A DNA stretch of 64,000 nucleotides from Argyresthia goedartella (Eukaryota > Arthropoda > Insecta > Lepidoptera > Argyresthiidae), in NCBI GenBank assembly GCA_949825045.1, contig OX463824.1:32210001-32274000 (forward strand), written 5' to 3'. Under the pieces are notes generated by a model, which had not been told where the DNA came from, made no database searches, and saw nothing but the letters and a program-made list of their open reading frames with translations. Below, piece by piece: positions 54,836 to 64,000 of the stretch. The translations under genes were made by a program, and so were the position numbers. The stretch's first letter is position 1. Every line of letters begins with the position of its first letter.

Positions 54836-56551
54836 ATGTCGTTATCTGAAATCCAGAAGGGTGTTTCTAAGGAATTCAGATGGTTTTCCTCCGCACACGG
54901 TCTGATAGACCGTTTAGATAGGCATGATGTGGTATTGGAGCGGTCTATGGACGTTAAGGAACGTTACAACAGGGTGCTCGAATTGTCCGCGCAGGCGGAA
55001 TCAGTTGATGGTTGCGCACCTGACAGGCTGTCACGGTTGCTAGGGGATGTCGACCAATGTATGGAGATGGCAGCTGCTATCACGCAGAAGGCTGCGGACA
55101 TACGTAGACAGCGCGAGTCCAGCCATGGTGGTGACATTGAAGCACCTCTGCCGCTTCAGGGTTCGGGGTCCAGGTTACCGGCCATAACTATGCCTACTTT
55201 TGACGGAGTGTCCGGTGAATGGATGAGCTTCATCAATCTGTTCGACAGTTTGGTGCACATGCGATCGGACATTACCAAGTCTGTCAAGATGGCTCAGCTG
55301 GTGGCAGCATTGAGGGGTGAGCCTAGGGAGCTGGTCGCTCATTTGACAGTTACGGAGGGTAACTATGAAACGGCCAGACAATTGTTGGTCAGACGTTACC
55401 ATAACAAACGGAGGTTGGCCGATGCCCAACTGAACCGTTTGTTTAGTATCCCGGTTGTGAACAAGGTCGGGGCCATACAGACGGAGGTTTTGAACCCGTT
55501 TTTGTCCGTCACCAAGGCTCTAGAGAATCTTGGACTTCCGGTTGGTGAATGGTCGTACCTACTGCTGTACATTGTACTTTCCCGCCTACCCGCTGACGTG
55601 CAGACTCGTTTCGAACAGTCTCACGGGCGGTCGGCCGAGGACCTGCCCGCCTTCTCCGACTTGGTCGGATTCTTGGAAGAGGAGGCTCGACGGGCAGAGA
55701 ATTTGGGGTTGACGGTCACCCATCCTTCGGAGCCACAGAGAGCTGCCGGGAGCGCTGTGAGTAGGGGCCCTCCGACGAGGAAGGACCGCAACAACCGGCA
55801 GTCGTATGGGACTGTGAGTGCATTGACCCCACATAGTGAGACCTGCCCATGTTGTAGGCAGATTGGCCATGCTGTGGCCAATTGCAATAAGTTCGGGGAA
55901 CTTAGGGTTCAGGGACGGCGCCGGATGGCCAAGCAGCGGAGCTGGTGTTTCCTGAGCCTCGGGCCACACATGGCTAGGTACTGCACGCGCACAAAAATGT
56001 GCGGATATTGTGGTGGGGCCCACAACAATCTGTTGTGCATGAACCGGTCCGGCCAACAGCCACCACAGGGCCGTACCCAGGGTGACACGGCATGGGGCCC
56101 TGAGAATTCGTTTGCGACTCGGAGCGCAACTCAGGGGCCAATGTCCCCACGTGCACAGGGCGGTACTAGGGTGCAGGGCCGCACTCAGGGTCATCACATG
56201 GGGGGCCCTGAGTTCTCGGTTGCGACTCAGCATCCGACTCAGCGGCACATTGGGTGTGTTGAGCAGGCCGTAACGGGCGGGTGGCATGGGACACCTTCGA
56301 GCTATCCGCGTGCGGTTCGGACGCCGCCTCAGTTGTCGCCCCGCTCGTCGCCTCGTCCTCGTCGGTCGCATGTGATGTCCCCCCCGCTCATGGAGCGGCC
56401 ACGGTTGAATTCACGCCCACCCCCCTTCGGGGGGCGTCGTAGGGTGGCAATGGAACCGGCGCGTGGGCCATTTGTACAATGGGACCCTCTGGCGTATAGC
56501 TGCATACCTGATCGGTTACAGGCACAGTGGGGCCCCGGGGGTCCTCGCTAG
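54836..56551 (+). CDS. Element 2 gag (intact, 571 residues)
   Basis: Gag is the structural protein that assembles the particle around element RNA. The ATG at 54836 is the first in frame after the leader. There is a helical N-terminal region (1-100), a DUF1759-like capsid-region domain (about 115-270; begins LPAITMPTFDGVSGEW), and three Cys/His knuckles: CPCCRQIGHAVANC (from 337), a second at 371 (CFLSLGPHMARYC) that lacks its second cysteine, and CGYCGGAHNNLLC (from 389). The proline-, glycine- and arginine-rich tail suits RNA binding. It ends at TAG 56549-56551, and pol continues in the same frame with no further stop. The frame is uninterrupted, unlike gag in elements 1 and 3. Confidence 0.92.
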   Translation: MSLSEIQKGVSKEFRWFSSAHGLIDRLDRHDVVLERSMDVKERYNRVLELSAQAESVDGCAPDRLSRLLGDVDQCMEMAAAITQKAADIRRQRESSHGGDIEAPLPLQGSGSRLPAITMPTFDGVSGEWMSFINLFDSLVHMRSDITKSVKMAQLVAALRGEPRELVAHLTVTEGNYETARQLLVRRYHNKRRLADAQLNRLFSIPVVNKVGAIQTEVLNPFLSVTKALENLGLPVGEWSYLLLYIVLSRLPADVQTRFEQSHGRSAEDLPAFSDLVGFLEEEARRAENLGLTVTHPSEPQRAAGSAVSRGPPTRKDRNNRQSYGTVSALTPHSETCPCCRQIGHAVANCNKFGELRVQGRRRMAKQRSWCFLSLGPHMARYCTRTKMCGYCGGAHNNLLCMNRSGQQPPQGRTQGDTAWGPENSFATRSATQGPMSPRAQGGTRVQGRTQGHHMGGPEFSVATQHPTQRHIGCVEQAVTGGWHGTPSSYPRAVRTPPQLSPRSSPRPRRSHVMSPPLMERPRLNSRPPPFGGRRRVAMEPARGPFVQWDPLAYSCIPDRLQAQWGPGGPR

Positions 56552-58195
56552 GAATTTGCGGCCCAACAATTTGTTGCCCCCCAACCGGAGACGGCGGTGT
56601 TACCGGTCGCCTCTGTGCTTGTTTGGGATTTGGCGGGCAACCCAGCATACGTTCGCGCCCTATTAGATTCTGGAGCTCAGGGCTGCATTGTATCGAATGA
56701 TTTAGCAAAATGGTTGGGCCTCAATATAAATAATGTATCGCTGCCGAGGAAATTGGTCCCTGCTGGGGATTACAGGGCAACCCTTCACGGGTTTTGTGAT
56801 GCCTCTGAACGAGGGTTTGCGGCAGCGGTTTATTTGCGAACCGTCACCTCCACCGGGGAGGTCGACGTGCGTTTGGTTTTGGCAAAAAGCAAGGTAGCGC
56901 CTATTCGGACAAGGATGACGATTCCAAAACTGGAACTGTCCGGGGCTGCTCTTTTGACCAAACTTTTGAATCACACTCTAACAGTGTTGCGTGGGTCAGT
57001 GGTTTTGGAGGATACGGTGTACGCGTGGACGGACAGCCAGCTTGTTTTGTGCTGGCTGAAGGCTTCGGTCCATAACTTAGAGGTTTTTGTTGCGCACCGT
57101 GTCTCCCAGATTGTGTCGTCTGAGGTCCCACTGACCTGGAGACATGTACCAGGAGAATTGAACCCGTCTGATTGTGCATCCAGGGGATGTCGGGCTCCTG
57201 AACTCGTTAGACACCATTTGTGGTGGGGACCACCCTGGCTTGCCAGGAGAGAATCGGACTGGCCCCACAGCCATGTAGTAGTATCTTCGGATCATGGCCC
57301 CAGAGCGGCCGTGCATGTTACCCAGAAGGCTGAGGACCCTGACGCCGGGTTTCTGCTGGACCGGTATAGCTCATGTGTGTTTGTTTGTTTATCCACCAAG
57401 GCGGTACATCTCGAGCTCGTTGCTGATCTCTCGACAGAGGCTTTCATTGCTTGTTTGGATAGGTTTGTTTCTCGAAGGGGACTTCCAACTTTGATCCGCT
57501 CTGATAACGGCACTAACTACGTCGGTGCGGAACGATACTTACGAGAGATAGACAACTTTTTGAATGTAAATAAAGTGGATATTGGAACGGCCCTCTCCCG
57601 TCGGGGTATACAGTGGACCTTCAGCCCACCGAGTTGCCCCCACTGGGGTGGGATTTTTGAGGCCGTAGTTAAGTCAGCTAAGACGCACTTGGGGCGTATA
57701 GTAGGTCAGACCGCGCTGACTTTTGAGGAGCTCGCGACATTGTTTTGTAAGATCGAGGCCGATCTCAATTCGCGACCGTTGTGTCCGCTCAGCTCGGATC
57801 CAAATGACCTGGAGGCTCTGACCCCAGGCCATTCCTTGATAGGACAGCCACTTAACGCGTTGCCCGAGCACCCCTTCGAGGGAGTGAAATTGTATCGGTT
57901 GTCAAGGTACCAGATGTTGCAGCAGTTTACTCAGAATTTCTGGAAGCGTTGGTCGCTCGAGTATCTGCATATCTTACAACAGCGCCTTAAGTGGACTGAC
58001 AAAACCAGCCCCCCTAGTGTTGGTGACCTCGTTCTGGTTAAGGATGCTAACCTACCGCCACTACGTTGGCGCAGGGGGCGCATTGTTAACTTGTTCCCTG
58101 GCAAGGACGGGACCCCCCGGTCTGCAGAGGTTCTAGTAGGAGGCTCGGTTCTAAAACGAGCGGTAGCAACGTTGTCTCGGCTGCCCGTAGATTAG
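56552..58195 (+). CDS. Element 2 pol remnant: protease start, RNase H, C-terminal integrase (in-frame deletions)
   Basis: This is in the same frame as gag immediately after TAG 56549. It has the protease motif ALLDSGAQGC (about 56660), then at about 56720-56735 jumps to the region before RNase H (SLPRKLVP). RNase H looks complete (GFCDAS, AWTDSQ). At about 57369 (RYSS followed by CVFVCL) it jumps into the integrase core, so the zinc domain and first catalytic Asp are missing, while the second Asp (SDNGTNY), the Glu region (GGIFEA) and the DUF5641-like C-terminus remain. It ends at TAG 58193. There is no stop or shift across 547 codons. It cannot encode RT, a full protease or an active integrase. 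Confidence 0.9.
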   Translation, partial: EFAAQQFVAPQPETAVLPVASVLVWDLAGNPAYVRALLDSGAQGCIVSNDLAKWLGLNINNVSLPRKLVPAGDYRATLHGFCDASERGFAAAVYLRTVTSTGEVDVRLVLAKSKVAPIRTRMTIPKLELSGAALLTKLLNHTLTVLRGSVVLEDTVYAWTDSQLVLCWLKASVHNLEVFVAHRVSQIVSSEVPLTWRHVPGELNPSDCASRGCRAPELVRHHLWWGPPWLARRESDWPHSHVVVSSDHGPRAAVHVTQKAEDPDAGFLLDRYSSCVFVCLSTKAVHLELVADLSTEAFIACLDRFVSRRGLPTLIRSDNGTNYVGAERYLREIDNFLNVNKVDIGTALSRRGIQWTFSPPSCPHWGGIFEAVVKSAKTHLGRIVGQTALTFEELATLFCKIEADLNSRPLCPLSSDPNDLEALTPGHSLIGQPLNALPEHPFEGVKLYRLSRYQMLQQFTQNFWKRWSLEYLHILQQRLKWTDKTSPPSVGDLVLVKDANLPPLRWRRGRIVNLFPGKDGTPRSAEVLVGGSVLKRAVATLSRLPVD

Positions 58196-58227
58196 GGGAC
58201 AGGTGGGTGCCTGTCCGGGCGGGTGAT

Positions 58228-58772
58228 TGTTCGATTCCAAATCGATATTCGATCGATGGTTTCGGAACGGCCATTTTTGAATTTGACGTTGCTGCCAACC
58301 TAGCAGTTTTTTGACAACTGACGGACGAAAGCCCTCGCAATGTAACGCGTATTGATTAGGGTATTGAAATTAAATCGTAAGCCATCTGGAATGTATTCGG
58401 GGTTCCCTCAGGATTGTCTAGATAGCTGAGTGTGTTGTGATTCCCCGAACCAGATAAAGTTCGCATTTACGTGGCCGATTGGTTTTTCCCACGTAACATA
58501 ACCTGTGTTGGAACACTGTGCTCGTCGAAGCTGGCCTGCCAGCCATATCTGGTTGGCTGAAGAACCTGTCTACCAAGAAGAGCCTAGGGTGCACCCGGGC
58601 CTTGCAGAGAGACAGGAGGTTGACGGGACCGAAGCACAGACCAGGTTAGATCGACTCCATAAGTATTAGCTCGGTGAATCGCCGACGTTCTCACTTCTTG
58701 GCATCTGATCGCTACGCTACCTCGTAGCTGATGGGCCCCTGCGAGGTCATTGGGTGCCGAGAAGCCTGAACA
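58228..58772 (+). repeat. 3' LTR of element 2
   Basis: 545 bp, preceded by GCCTGTCCGGGCGGGTGA as in element 1. The single difference from the 5' LTR is C to T at about 58548. Confidence 0.95.
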
Positions 58773-59251
58773 AGCCCGCTCGTGCTTAGGTGGTAGAATA
58801 AAAGAGCCCGCCCGTGCTTAGGCGTTGCAATTAAAGAGCCCGCCCGTGCTTAGGCGGTGCAATTAAAGAGCCCGCCCGTGCTTAGGCGGTGCAATTAAAG
58901 AGCCCGCCCGTGCTTAGGCGGTGCAATTAAAGAGCCCGCCCGTGCTTAGGTGGTGCAATTAAAGAGCCCGCACGTGCTAAGGCGGTACAATTGGAGAGCC
59001 CGCCCGTGCTTAGGCGGTACAATTAAAGAGCCCGCACGTGCTAAGGCGGTACAATTAAAGAGCCCGCCCGTGCTTAGGCGTTATAATTAAAGAGCCAGCC
59101 CGTGCTTAGGCGGTGCAATTAAAGAGCCCGCACATGCTTAGGCGGTACAATTAAAGAGCCCGCACGTGCTTAGGCGGTACAATTAAAGAGCCCGCACGTG
59201 CTTAGGCGGTACAATTAAAGAGCCCGCACGTGCTTAGGCGGTGCAATCAAA
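58773..59251. repeat. 32-bp minisatellite, right block (about 15 units)
   Basis: It resumes with the duplicated AGCCC and then a diverged unit to 58800. Units start at 58801 and every 32 bases to about 59251. Variant units (CGCACGTGCTAAGG, GGTACAATT) cluster toward the right end, whereas the left block has only the CCGCCCGTGCTTAGG type. Confidence 0.95.
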
Positions 59252-59947
59252 GGCGGCGCTAACAAAATGACCGAAGTCATACCTTCACTTTAAAGTTTAC
59301 TTTAAAGGTATAGTTTGCATTCCGACTACAATGAATTCCGTATGTCGACCAGTAGCGCCTTATTTCTTTCGCTCTCACGTTTTTATTGGCATCGTGCCCG
59401 CACAGTTTAATTGCGAGCATCAGGGCAATACAATTTACAATAGAGTGAAAGAAAATAGCCAGGGGTCAATGTGGAAATTCATTATACTACGCGCGCGGGC
59501 TATGCACACCATATCTAATTTGTTTACAAAAGAAGTAGCGTAATGAGCGACTCCGAGTCGCGGCCGCTAAGCATGATGTGACCGTTACCCTAGAAGTGCG
59601 AGTGAAGTTCGCACTTGGCAGTTTCTATGGATTCAAAAATCGGGAAAAGACGTTCACAAGGCCGTATCATCGATTTACCTTTGCCTCAATAAAAGCACAT
59701 GAAAATAATAGCTTCCATTGGTTGCAAAATAAATTAAAAGGCTGTGCTAAAAAGAAAGTGTTGTCAACATATAATATATTTTTATAAAATTTTCATTTAT
59801 TTCATATTTTTATTTGATGTTTCCGTACCTTAAAAAAGCAAAAACAGAACCATTCGAGAGTCTGTCCTAGGAGTGTAAAAGTGATATTATAAGACCGAAT
59901 TCTTAATCGGTACACCGATTAAGTTGAAAGGTACACTTTATTATTAT
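59252..59947. other. Non-coding, small hairpin at about 59910
   Basis: No gene is supported. Two plus-strand open stretches of about 70 codons (59331-59543 and 59578-59787) have no recognisable domain. CTTAATCGGT and ACCGATTAAG form a 10-bp hairpin near 59910-59931. Confidence 0.4.
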
Positions 59948-60290
59948 TTATCTAAACACGTATCATAAACCCTCTTTACTGCGTCCAAAAACCGCACGTT
60001 ACGATCAGCATAATGTTAAACTACGTTGACCATAATGTTTAAATTTTCTACATATTATGAGATTAAAAATTTCGAACGCCAAACGCCCGCCTGCGTGCCG
60101 CCCGTACTTTGTCTGTGAAGTTGGTACTACAGAACAAGCTAAACAACTCAATGCCACAATGCCGGTCAAACATGCGGTTCCTGAGCACATCAAAGAGAGC
60201 TTATGATATGTGTGTAGATAAACTAGTATATGTAACTGTACATAATTAGGCATTATGTATCAGTCACATAAACTACTATTATGTGACCAA
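59948..60290 (-). mobile_element. Foldback/MITE family F, minus copy with shortened interior
   Basis: Begins TTTATCTAAACACGTATCAT, includes CCCTCTTTACTGCGTCCAAA and GGTCAAACATGCGGTTCCTG, and ends CATAAACTACTATTATGTG. Its interior is shorter and more diverged than the copies at 30303 and 40541. Confidence 0.65.
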
Positions 60291-60329
60291 AATACGAAAG
60301 TGCAGTGGTAGGACTCTCCTGTTGCACAA

Positions 60330-60450
60330 TTTTTCCTGTCCTACCTAGGTTTGCTCGTAGAAATCTCTCTTTATAGATAAGCTCGCCTTTGCTCATAAAA
60401 TGTTTTGTTACCTTATTATATTAAGATTTCTGTGCAATAAAGAATATGAA
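60330..60450 (+). repeat. LINE 3'-end repeat family C, partial
   Basis: CCTACCTAGGTTTGCTCGTA, GAAATCTCTCTTTATAGATA, AGCTCGCCTTTGCTCATAA and a GCAATAAAGAATATGAATG tail. Confidence 0.55.
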
Positions 60451-60652
60451 TGAAAGAAAGTGTTTAGTAAGAATTTTGAATTTGGGGGGCAACAGGAAAA
60501 ATAATGAAATATCTGGGTTAAAAAGGGGAGGAGAGAGCACAATTGGTGAGCTAATTAGAAATAAAAAACTAAACTGTATTCTGTGGCATGTATAATGAAA
60601 GTGCTTTTTGCTAGGATCCTAAAAATATTTTTTTATTAACCTGAAATACTAA

Positions 60653-61235
60653 AAAAAAACGGCCAAGTGCGAGTTGGACTCGCGCGCCGAGGGTTCCGCC
60701 CCAATCGTACATAATGTTCTAAGACCCTTGCTTCGTGCTAAATTTCATGATTCTAGGTCAACGGAAAGTACTCTATAGGTTTTGAATCCCTTGTTTTTAA
60801 AACTTAAATAAACTACAAATTTGAATAATAGGTATACATTTCAATTTTACACCTCCACGCGTCCCTGGAAAAAGATTCAAGAAACTTTGCAGACGGATAG
60901 ACAGGCAGACATACAGAAATTTACGTTTGATATAAGTTTGATTTTCTCACAACTTTAAGATACTATAGACTTGGGTCATCATTATCAATTCAACATGATA
61001 TCTTTATGCTTTCTTCAGTTCCACATGCAAACTTATAAATGCACCTGGTTACACACATATAGTAAATTAGCCGAAGCCGCAGTAAATAAGGTAGCCACAC
61101 CAATAACTGTACAACAGCATTTTGCTATCTAAACACACGGTAAAATTAAAGATCCCCACGCAATAAACTTGAATAAATGTGCGGTGGTTCGGAACCCTTC
61201 GTGCGTAAGTCCGACTCGCATTTTACCGATTTTAG
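60653..61235. mobile_element. Dispersed repeat family E, copy 3, with inverted termini
   Basis: The left end ACGGCCAAGTGCGAGTTGGA, CTCGCGCGCCGAGGGTTCCG is matched in inverse by CGGAACCCTTCGTGCGTAAG, TCCGACTCGCATTTTACCG at the right end. It shows best that family E has inverted termini of about 40 bp, as in a MITE. The interior is non-coding. Confidence 0.65.
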
Positions 61236-61256
61236 GGTTCCATACCTTAAAAGGAA

Positions 61257-61470
61257 AATATAGTTTAAAAAAACTAAAAAACACGCTTTTAAAGCACTTC
61301 GAACTAAAAAGTTAAAAATAACTTTTAATATAACCTTAAAACAATAATGAATAAAAAATACTATTATTATTGTGACACAAAAAGCGTCGCAAAGCATATT
61401 AAAAATTATTTTAACTTTTTAGTTCGAAGTGCTTTAAAAGCGTGTTTTTTAGTTTTTTTAAACTATATTT
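61257..61470. repeat. Long foldback, about 64-bp arms
   Basis: 61257-61321 and 61406-61469 are reverse complements with a one-base indel. They share AACTAAAAAACACGCTTTTA, AAGCACTTCGAACTAAAAAG. The 84-base spacer is AT-rich. It directly follows family E copy 3. Confidence 0.85.
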
Positions 61471-61683
61471 ATTTTTCATTTTTTAGTTCGAATTCAGTTC
61501 GATTCACTTGCTCTCACACAGAGGTTGTGTGAGAAATTAATTAATCCTGGTGATCCTAATCAGGATAATGAGATAAACTTATGAAATTATTACATTGTCG
61601 CTGATTCTTCATAAGTGTACAAAGTTTGAATTGAATTTGTCCGTTTGAAGTAGGTCAAAATCGAGTCCAAAGAGTCGGTTACA

Positions 61684-62370
61684 TACAAACAAACAAACAA
61701 ACAAACAAACAAACAAACAAACAAACAAACAAACAAACAAACAAACAAACAAACAAACAAACAAACAAACAAACAAACAAACAAACAAACAAACAAACAA
61801 ACAAACAAACAAACAAACAAACAAACAAACAAACAAACAAACAAACAAACAAACAAACAAACAAACAAACAAACAGACAAACAAACAAACAAACAAACAA
61901 ACAAACAAACAAACAGACAAACAAACAAACAAACAAACAAACAAACAGACAAACAAACAAACAAACAAACAAACAAACAAACAGACAAACAAACAAACAA
62001 ACAAACAAACAGACAAACAAACAAACAAACAGACAAACAAACAAACAAACAAACAAACAAACAAACAGACAAACAAACAAACAAACAAACAAACAAACAA
62101 ACAAACAAACAAACCAACAAACAAACAAACAAACAAACAAACAAACAAACAAACAAACAAACAGACAAACAAACAAACAAACAGACAAACAAACAAACAA
62201 ACAAACAAACAAACAGACAAACAAACAAACAAACAGACAAACAAACAAACAAACAGACAAACAAACAAACAAACAAACAAACAAACAAACAAACAAACAA
62301 ACAAACAAACAGACAAACAAACAAACAAACAAACAAACAAACAAACAAACAAACAAACCAACAAACAAAC
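61684..62370. repeat. CAAA tetranucleotide microsatellite, about 690 bp
   Basis: About 170 units of ACAA, with roughly a dozen interspersed CAGA variants and two CCAA variants. Variants are absent from the first 190 bases and spaced irregularly after. On the minus strand it reads as LFVC-type repeats in three frames, which are artefacts of the repeat. Confidence 0.97.
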
Positions 62371-62399
62371 ATTTTTCCGTTGTAGGTTTTAAATTTTAT

Positions 62400-62928
62400 T
62401 ACCGTGGCAAAAGGTTCAAAATGGCGACCCGTCCCAACTACCCTCGGTTTTTGAGAGGTTAATTACTCACGTTTGTGTACCCTTGGAGCTATAAAAATTC
62501 AAACTTCTAGGTCTACGCAACCAAAAAATACGGCCGTTTATATCCGAAATTTGCCAAACTTGCTGAATTTGCTTGATACTCGCAAGGGAATCAAAACCTT
62601 CAGGTACTTACGGTTGACCTAGGGATCATGGAATTTGGTAAAAAGTAGTCTTACAGCATAGGTCAAGAGAAAAATCTGAAAATTATAAATTTCTGTCTGT
62701 CTGCCTGTCTGTCTGCCTATACGTCTGTCAAGACCCTTTTTCTCATATATGTGCGCGATATATGTGCCTGTATAGTGGGTGTAACAGACAACTATAGTCA
62801 TGTTTCAGGGGGTTGTTAGGGACATCATTGTGAACAAATCAGCTGATCGCTCGGCCCATAATGATTAGAGAAGTAAAGTGTGTACGGAACCTTTGGTGCG
62901 CGAGTCCGACTCGCACTTGACCGTTTAT
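62400..62928 (-). mobile_element. Dispersed repeat family E, diverged copy 4
   Basis: Ends GTACGGAACCTTTGGTGCGC, GAGTCCGACTCGCACTTGAC. Internal GTTGACCTAGGGATCATGGA matches, inverted, the AATTTCATGATTCTAGGTCA region of copy 3. It carries a CTGTCTGTCTGCCTGTCTGT run. The left boundary next to the microsatellite is uncertain. Confidence 0.5.
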
Positions 62929-64000
62929 TTTAATTTTTAGAAAAGCACTATTTAAACCTCGGCTAAAATGGCAATTGCCTGACTCGTATTACTCTATATC
63001 CGTCCTGCCATTTCCGACTTTCCCCACAACGGCAATTATGTACTAGTGTTCACCAAAGTGTTTGTTTATTTCAAGACAGGACCTGCATTAGCTTGCAGTC
63101 TAAACACAATTAGAATTGAGGTACCTCGGTCCCGACCCTGGAATATTGGGCAGCAACTGATTACAAGTTACCGTCAGTTCGGCCATTGATTACACGTAAA
63201 ACAATCAGGATTCCGTTATTAAGATGCCCCGTCTGATGGAGGTCTAAATTAACTCATGGAAGTAAACCCGGAGTCTCTTATGGATCCATCTCAAAACATA
63301 ATAGGCGCCACTGACAAGCCAAATACGGTATTTTAATTTTGCACCCGCCCTCGGGAGCCTTCGATTAACTATTGCTAATCGAGTTTCATAAGAGACTCCG
63401 TCCCCTGAACACGTTGGCGTGGCAAATGCTAGCAAGCTATTTCATTACTCCAGTGGCTTAAAGCACGGGCTGCTGGCGAAATAAAGTGCCACTTAAATAT
63501 TATACTGACGCAGTCGTTTCCTGAACGAAAGACAGTGACAGCATGGCGAAGAGTGGACGTTAAACTTTAAGCTGTCGACTGCACATCCGGGCCGGATGTT
63601 AAATAAAAACAAAACGCCAACCCTTTTCCCATCCAGGGTGGCAGAGGCACAGTTTTATGTTCATATCTGCAGCGATGGGCTTGCTCCCTGTCACGTAAAT
63701 GGAGTACTAAATAACGTCTAGCAGTAAACATAAACATTTATACACATGCACATACATTGCTTCTGAATTTAGAGATGTAAGGCCGGTATTTAACCGATTG
63801 GTTAAATACCAACTGTGCACATTTAACCGCACATGTGCGGGAAAACCCGTTTTGGTCGGGGGCTTGGGTTAAATGCGTATTTTGTCGTAACTACTTGAGT
63901 TTAATTTATATTTGCTTTGTTAATTCCTCGTGGTTTGTTAAAGAGTTCTATAGACGGATTTTTCGATGTTAGTTACAACGGATATCGGAAAAATATCGAT
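62929..64000. other. Non-coding, small inverted repeats and repeat scraps
   Basis: No gene is supported. CGGAGTCTCTTATG (63270) and CATAAGAGACTCCG (63388) are a 14-bp perfect inverted pair. 63616-63712 contains two family D parts in opposite orientation (GGTGGCAGAGGCACAG, then GCGATGGGCTTGCTCCCTGT). 63720-63765 resembles a SINE family B tail inverted. GGTATTTAACC and GGTTAAATACC form a hairpin at about 63785-63810. Confidence 0.5.

Larger units (their letters stand above)
53675..58772 (+). mobile_element. BEL/Pao LTR retrotransposon, element 2 (compact, internally deleted, very young)
   Basis: 545-bp LTRs (53675-54219, 58228-58772) with TG...CA ends differ at one position (TACCTGG at 53995 against TATCTGG at 58548). 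The target duplication is AGCCC (53670-53674 and 58773-58777). The 4.0-kb interior has a complete gag and a pol lacking most of the protease, all of the RT and the first part of the integrase. The two deletions keep the frame. Without RT it must rely on enzymes from a relative, so it is a non-autonomous derivative. Confidence 0.95.

Noticed and set aside
55586..56371. 261-codon minus-strand frame opposite element 2 gag
   Set aside because: It is arginine- and proline-rich shadow sequence produced by the GC-rich gag frame, without recognisable motifs.
53474..59251. 32-bp repeats with regular spacing as a CRISPR-like array
   Set aside because: Whole units including the supposed spacer are repeated, so this is a tandem minisatellite split by an LTR element.
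61590..62372. Long minus-strand open frames encoding LFVC-type repeats
   Set aside because: They arise in all three frames purely from the CAAA microsatellite and have no non-repetitive content.

Overview
The window is an AT-rich piece of an invertebrate nuclear genome made almost entirely of transposable elements, their remnants and satellite-like tandem repeats. The best guess for the host is a lepidopteran insect. That is an inference from the mix of CR1-like LINEs with PHD and esterase ORF1, BEL/Pao LTR elements, tRNA-derived SINEs and many short 5'-truncated LINE tails, and from the base composition. No complete host gene was found. One possible host exon lies at 44074-44234 (minus), and a GC-richer stretch lies at 52736-53190.

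Layout. 1-11 kb: a nearly full-length but mutated CR1-like LINE (1256-5935, plus), a LINE scrap (6224-6780, minus) and a second CR1-like LINE (7295-10870, minus) that lost its endonuclease and carries a nested insertion. 11-14 kb: a LINE tail, a TIR-bearing MITE and a tRNA-SINE. 13990-21494: BEL/Pao element 1 with paired 568-bp LTRs and a decayed gag-pol. 21.5-33.6 kb: several LINE remnants, SINE and MITE copies, and a LINE tail whose motifs suggest a restriction-like endonuclease (31980-33290). 33652-39575: BEL/Pao element 3 (minus) with two identical 205-bp LTRs, inserted into an older LINE tail. 39.6-53.4 kb: mixed short repeats, SINEs, a hAT-like TIR element and minisatellites with 36-bp and 47-bp units. 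53474-59251: a 32-bp minisatellite split by BEL/Pao element 2 (53675-58772), whose 545-bp LTRs differ at one base. 59.3-64 kb: MITE-like repeats, a long foldback and an almost 700-bp CAAA microsatellite.

How the parts work together. BEL elements carry their own gag, protease, reverse transcriptase, RNase H and integrase between LTRs. CR1-like LINEs encode an ORF1 protein plus an APE endonuclease-RT. SINEs and MITEs have no coding capacity and depend on such enzymes. Nesting gives a relative chronology: LINE tails are oldest, then SINE, MITE and BEL element 1 insertions, then elements 2 and 3, which are very young by LTR identity.

The most notable signals are: (i) BEL element 2, a compact derivative with two large in-frame internal deletions, still open over about 1,120 codons apart from one TAG; (ii) that TAG lies at the same place between gag and pol as in element 1, suggesting stop-codon readthrough; (iii) repeated short-loop perfect inverted duplications, two of which interrupt LINE reverse transcriptase frames. 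All comparisons were made by eye. No database search was possible.
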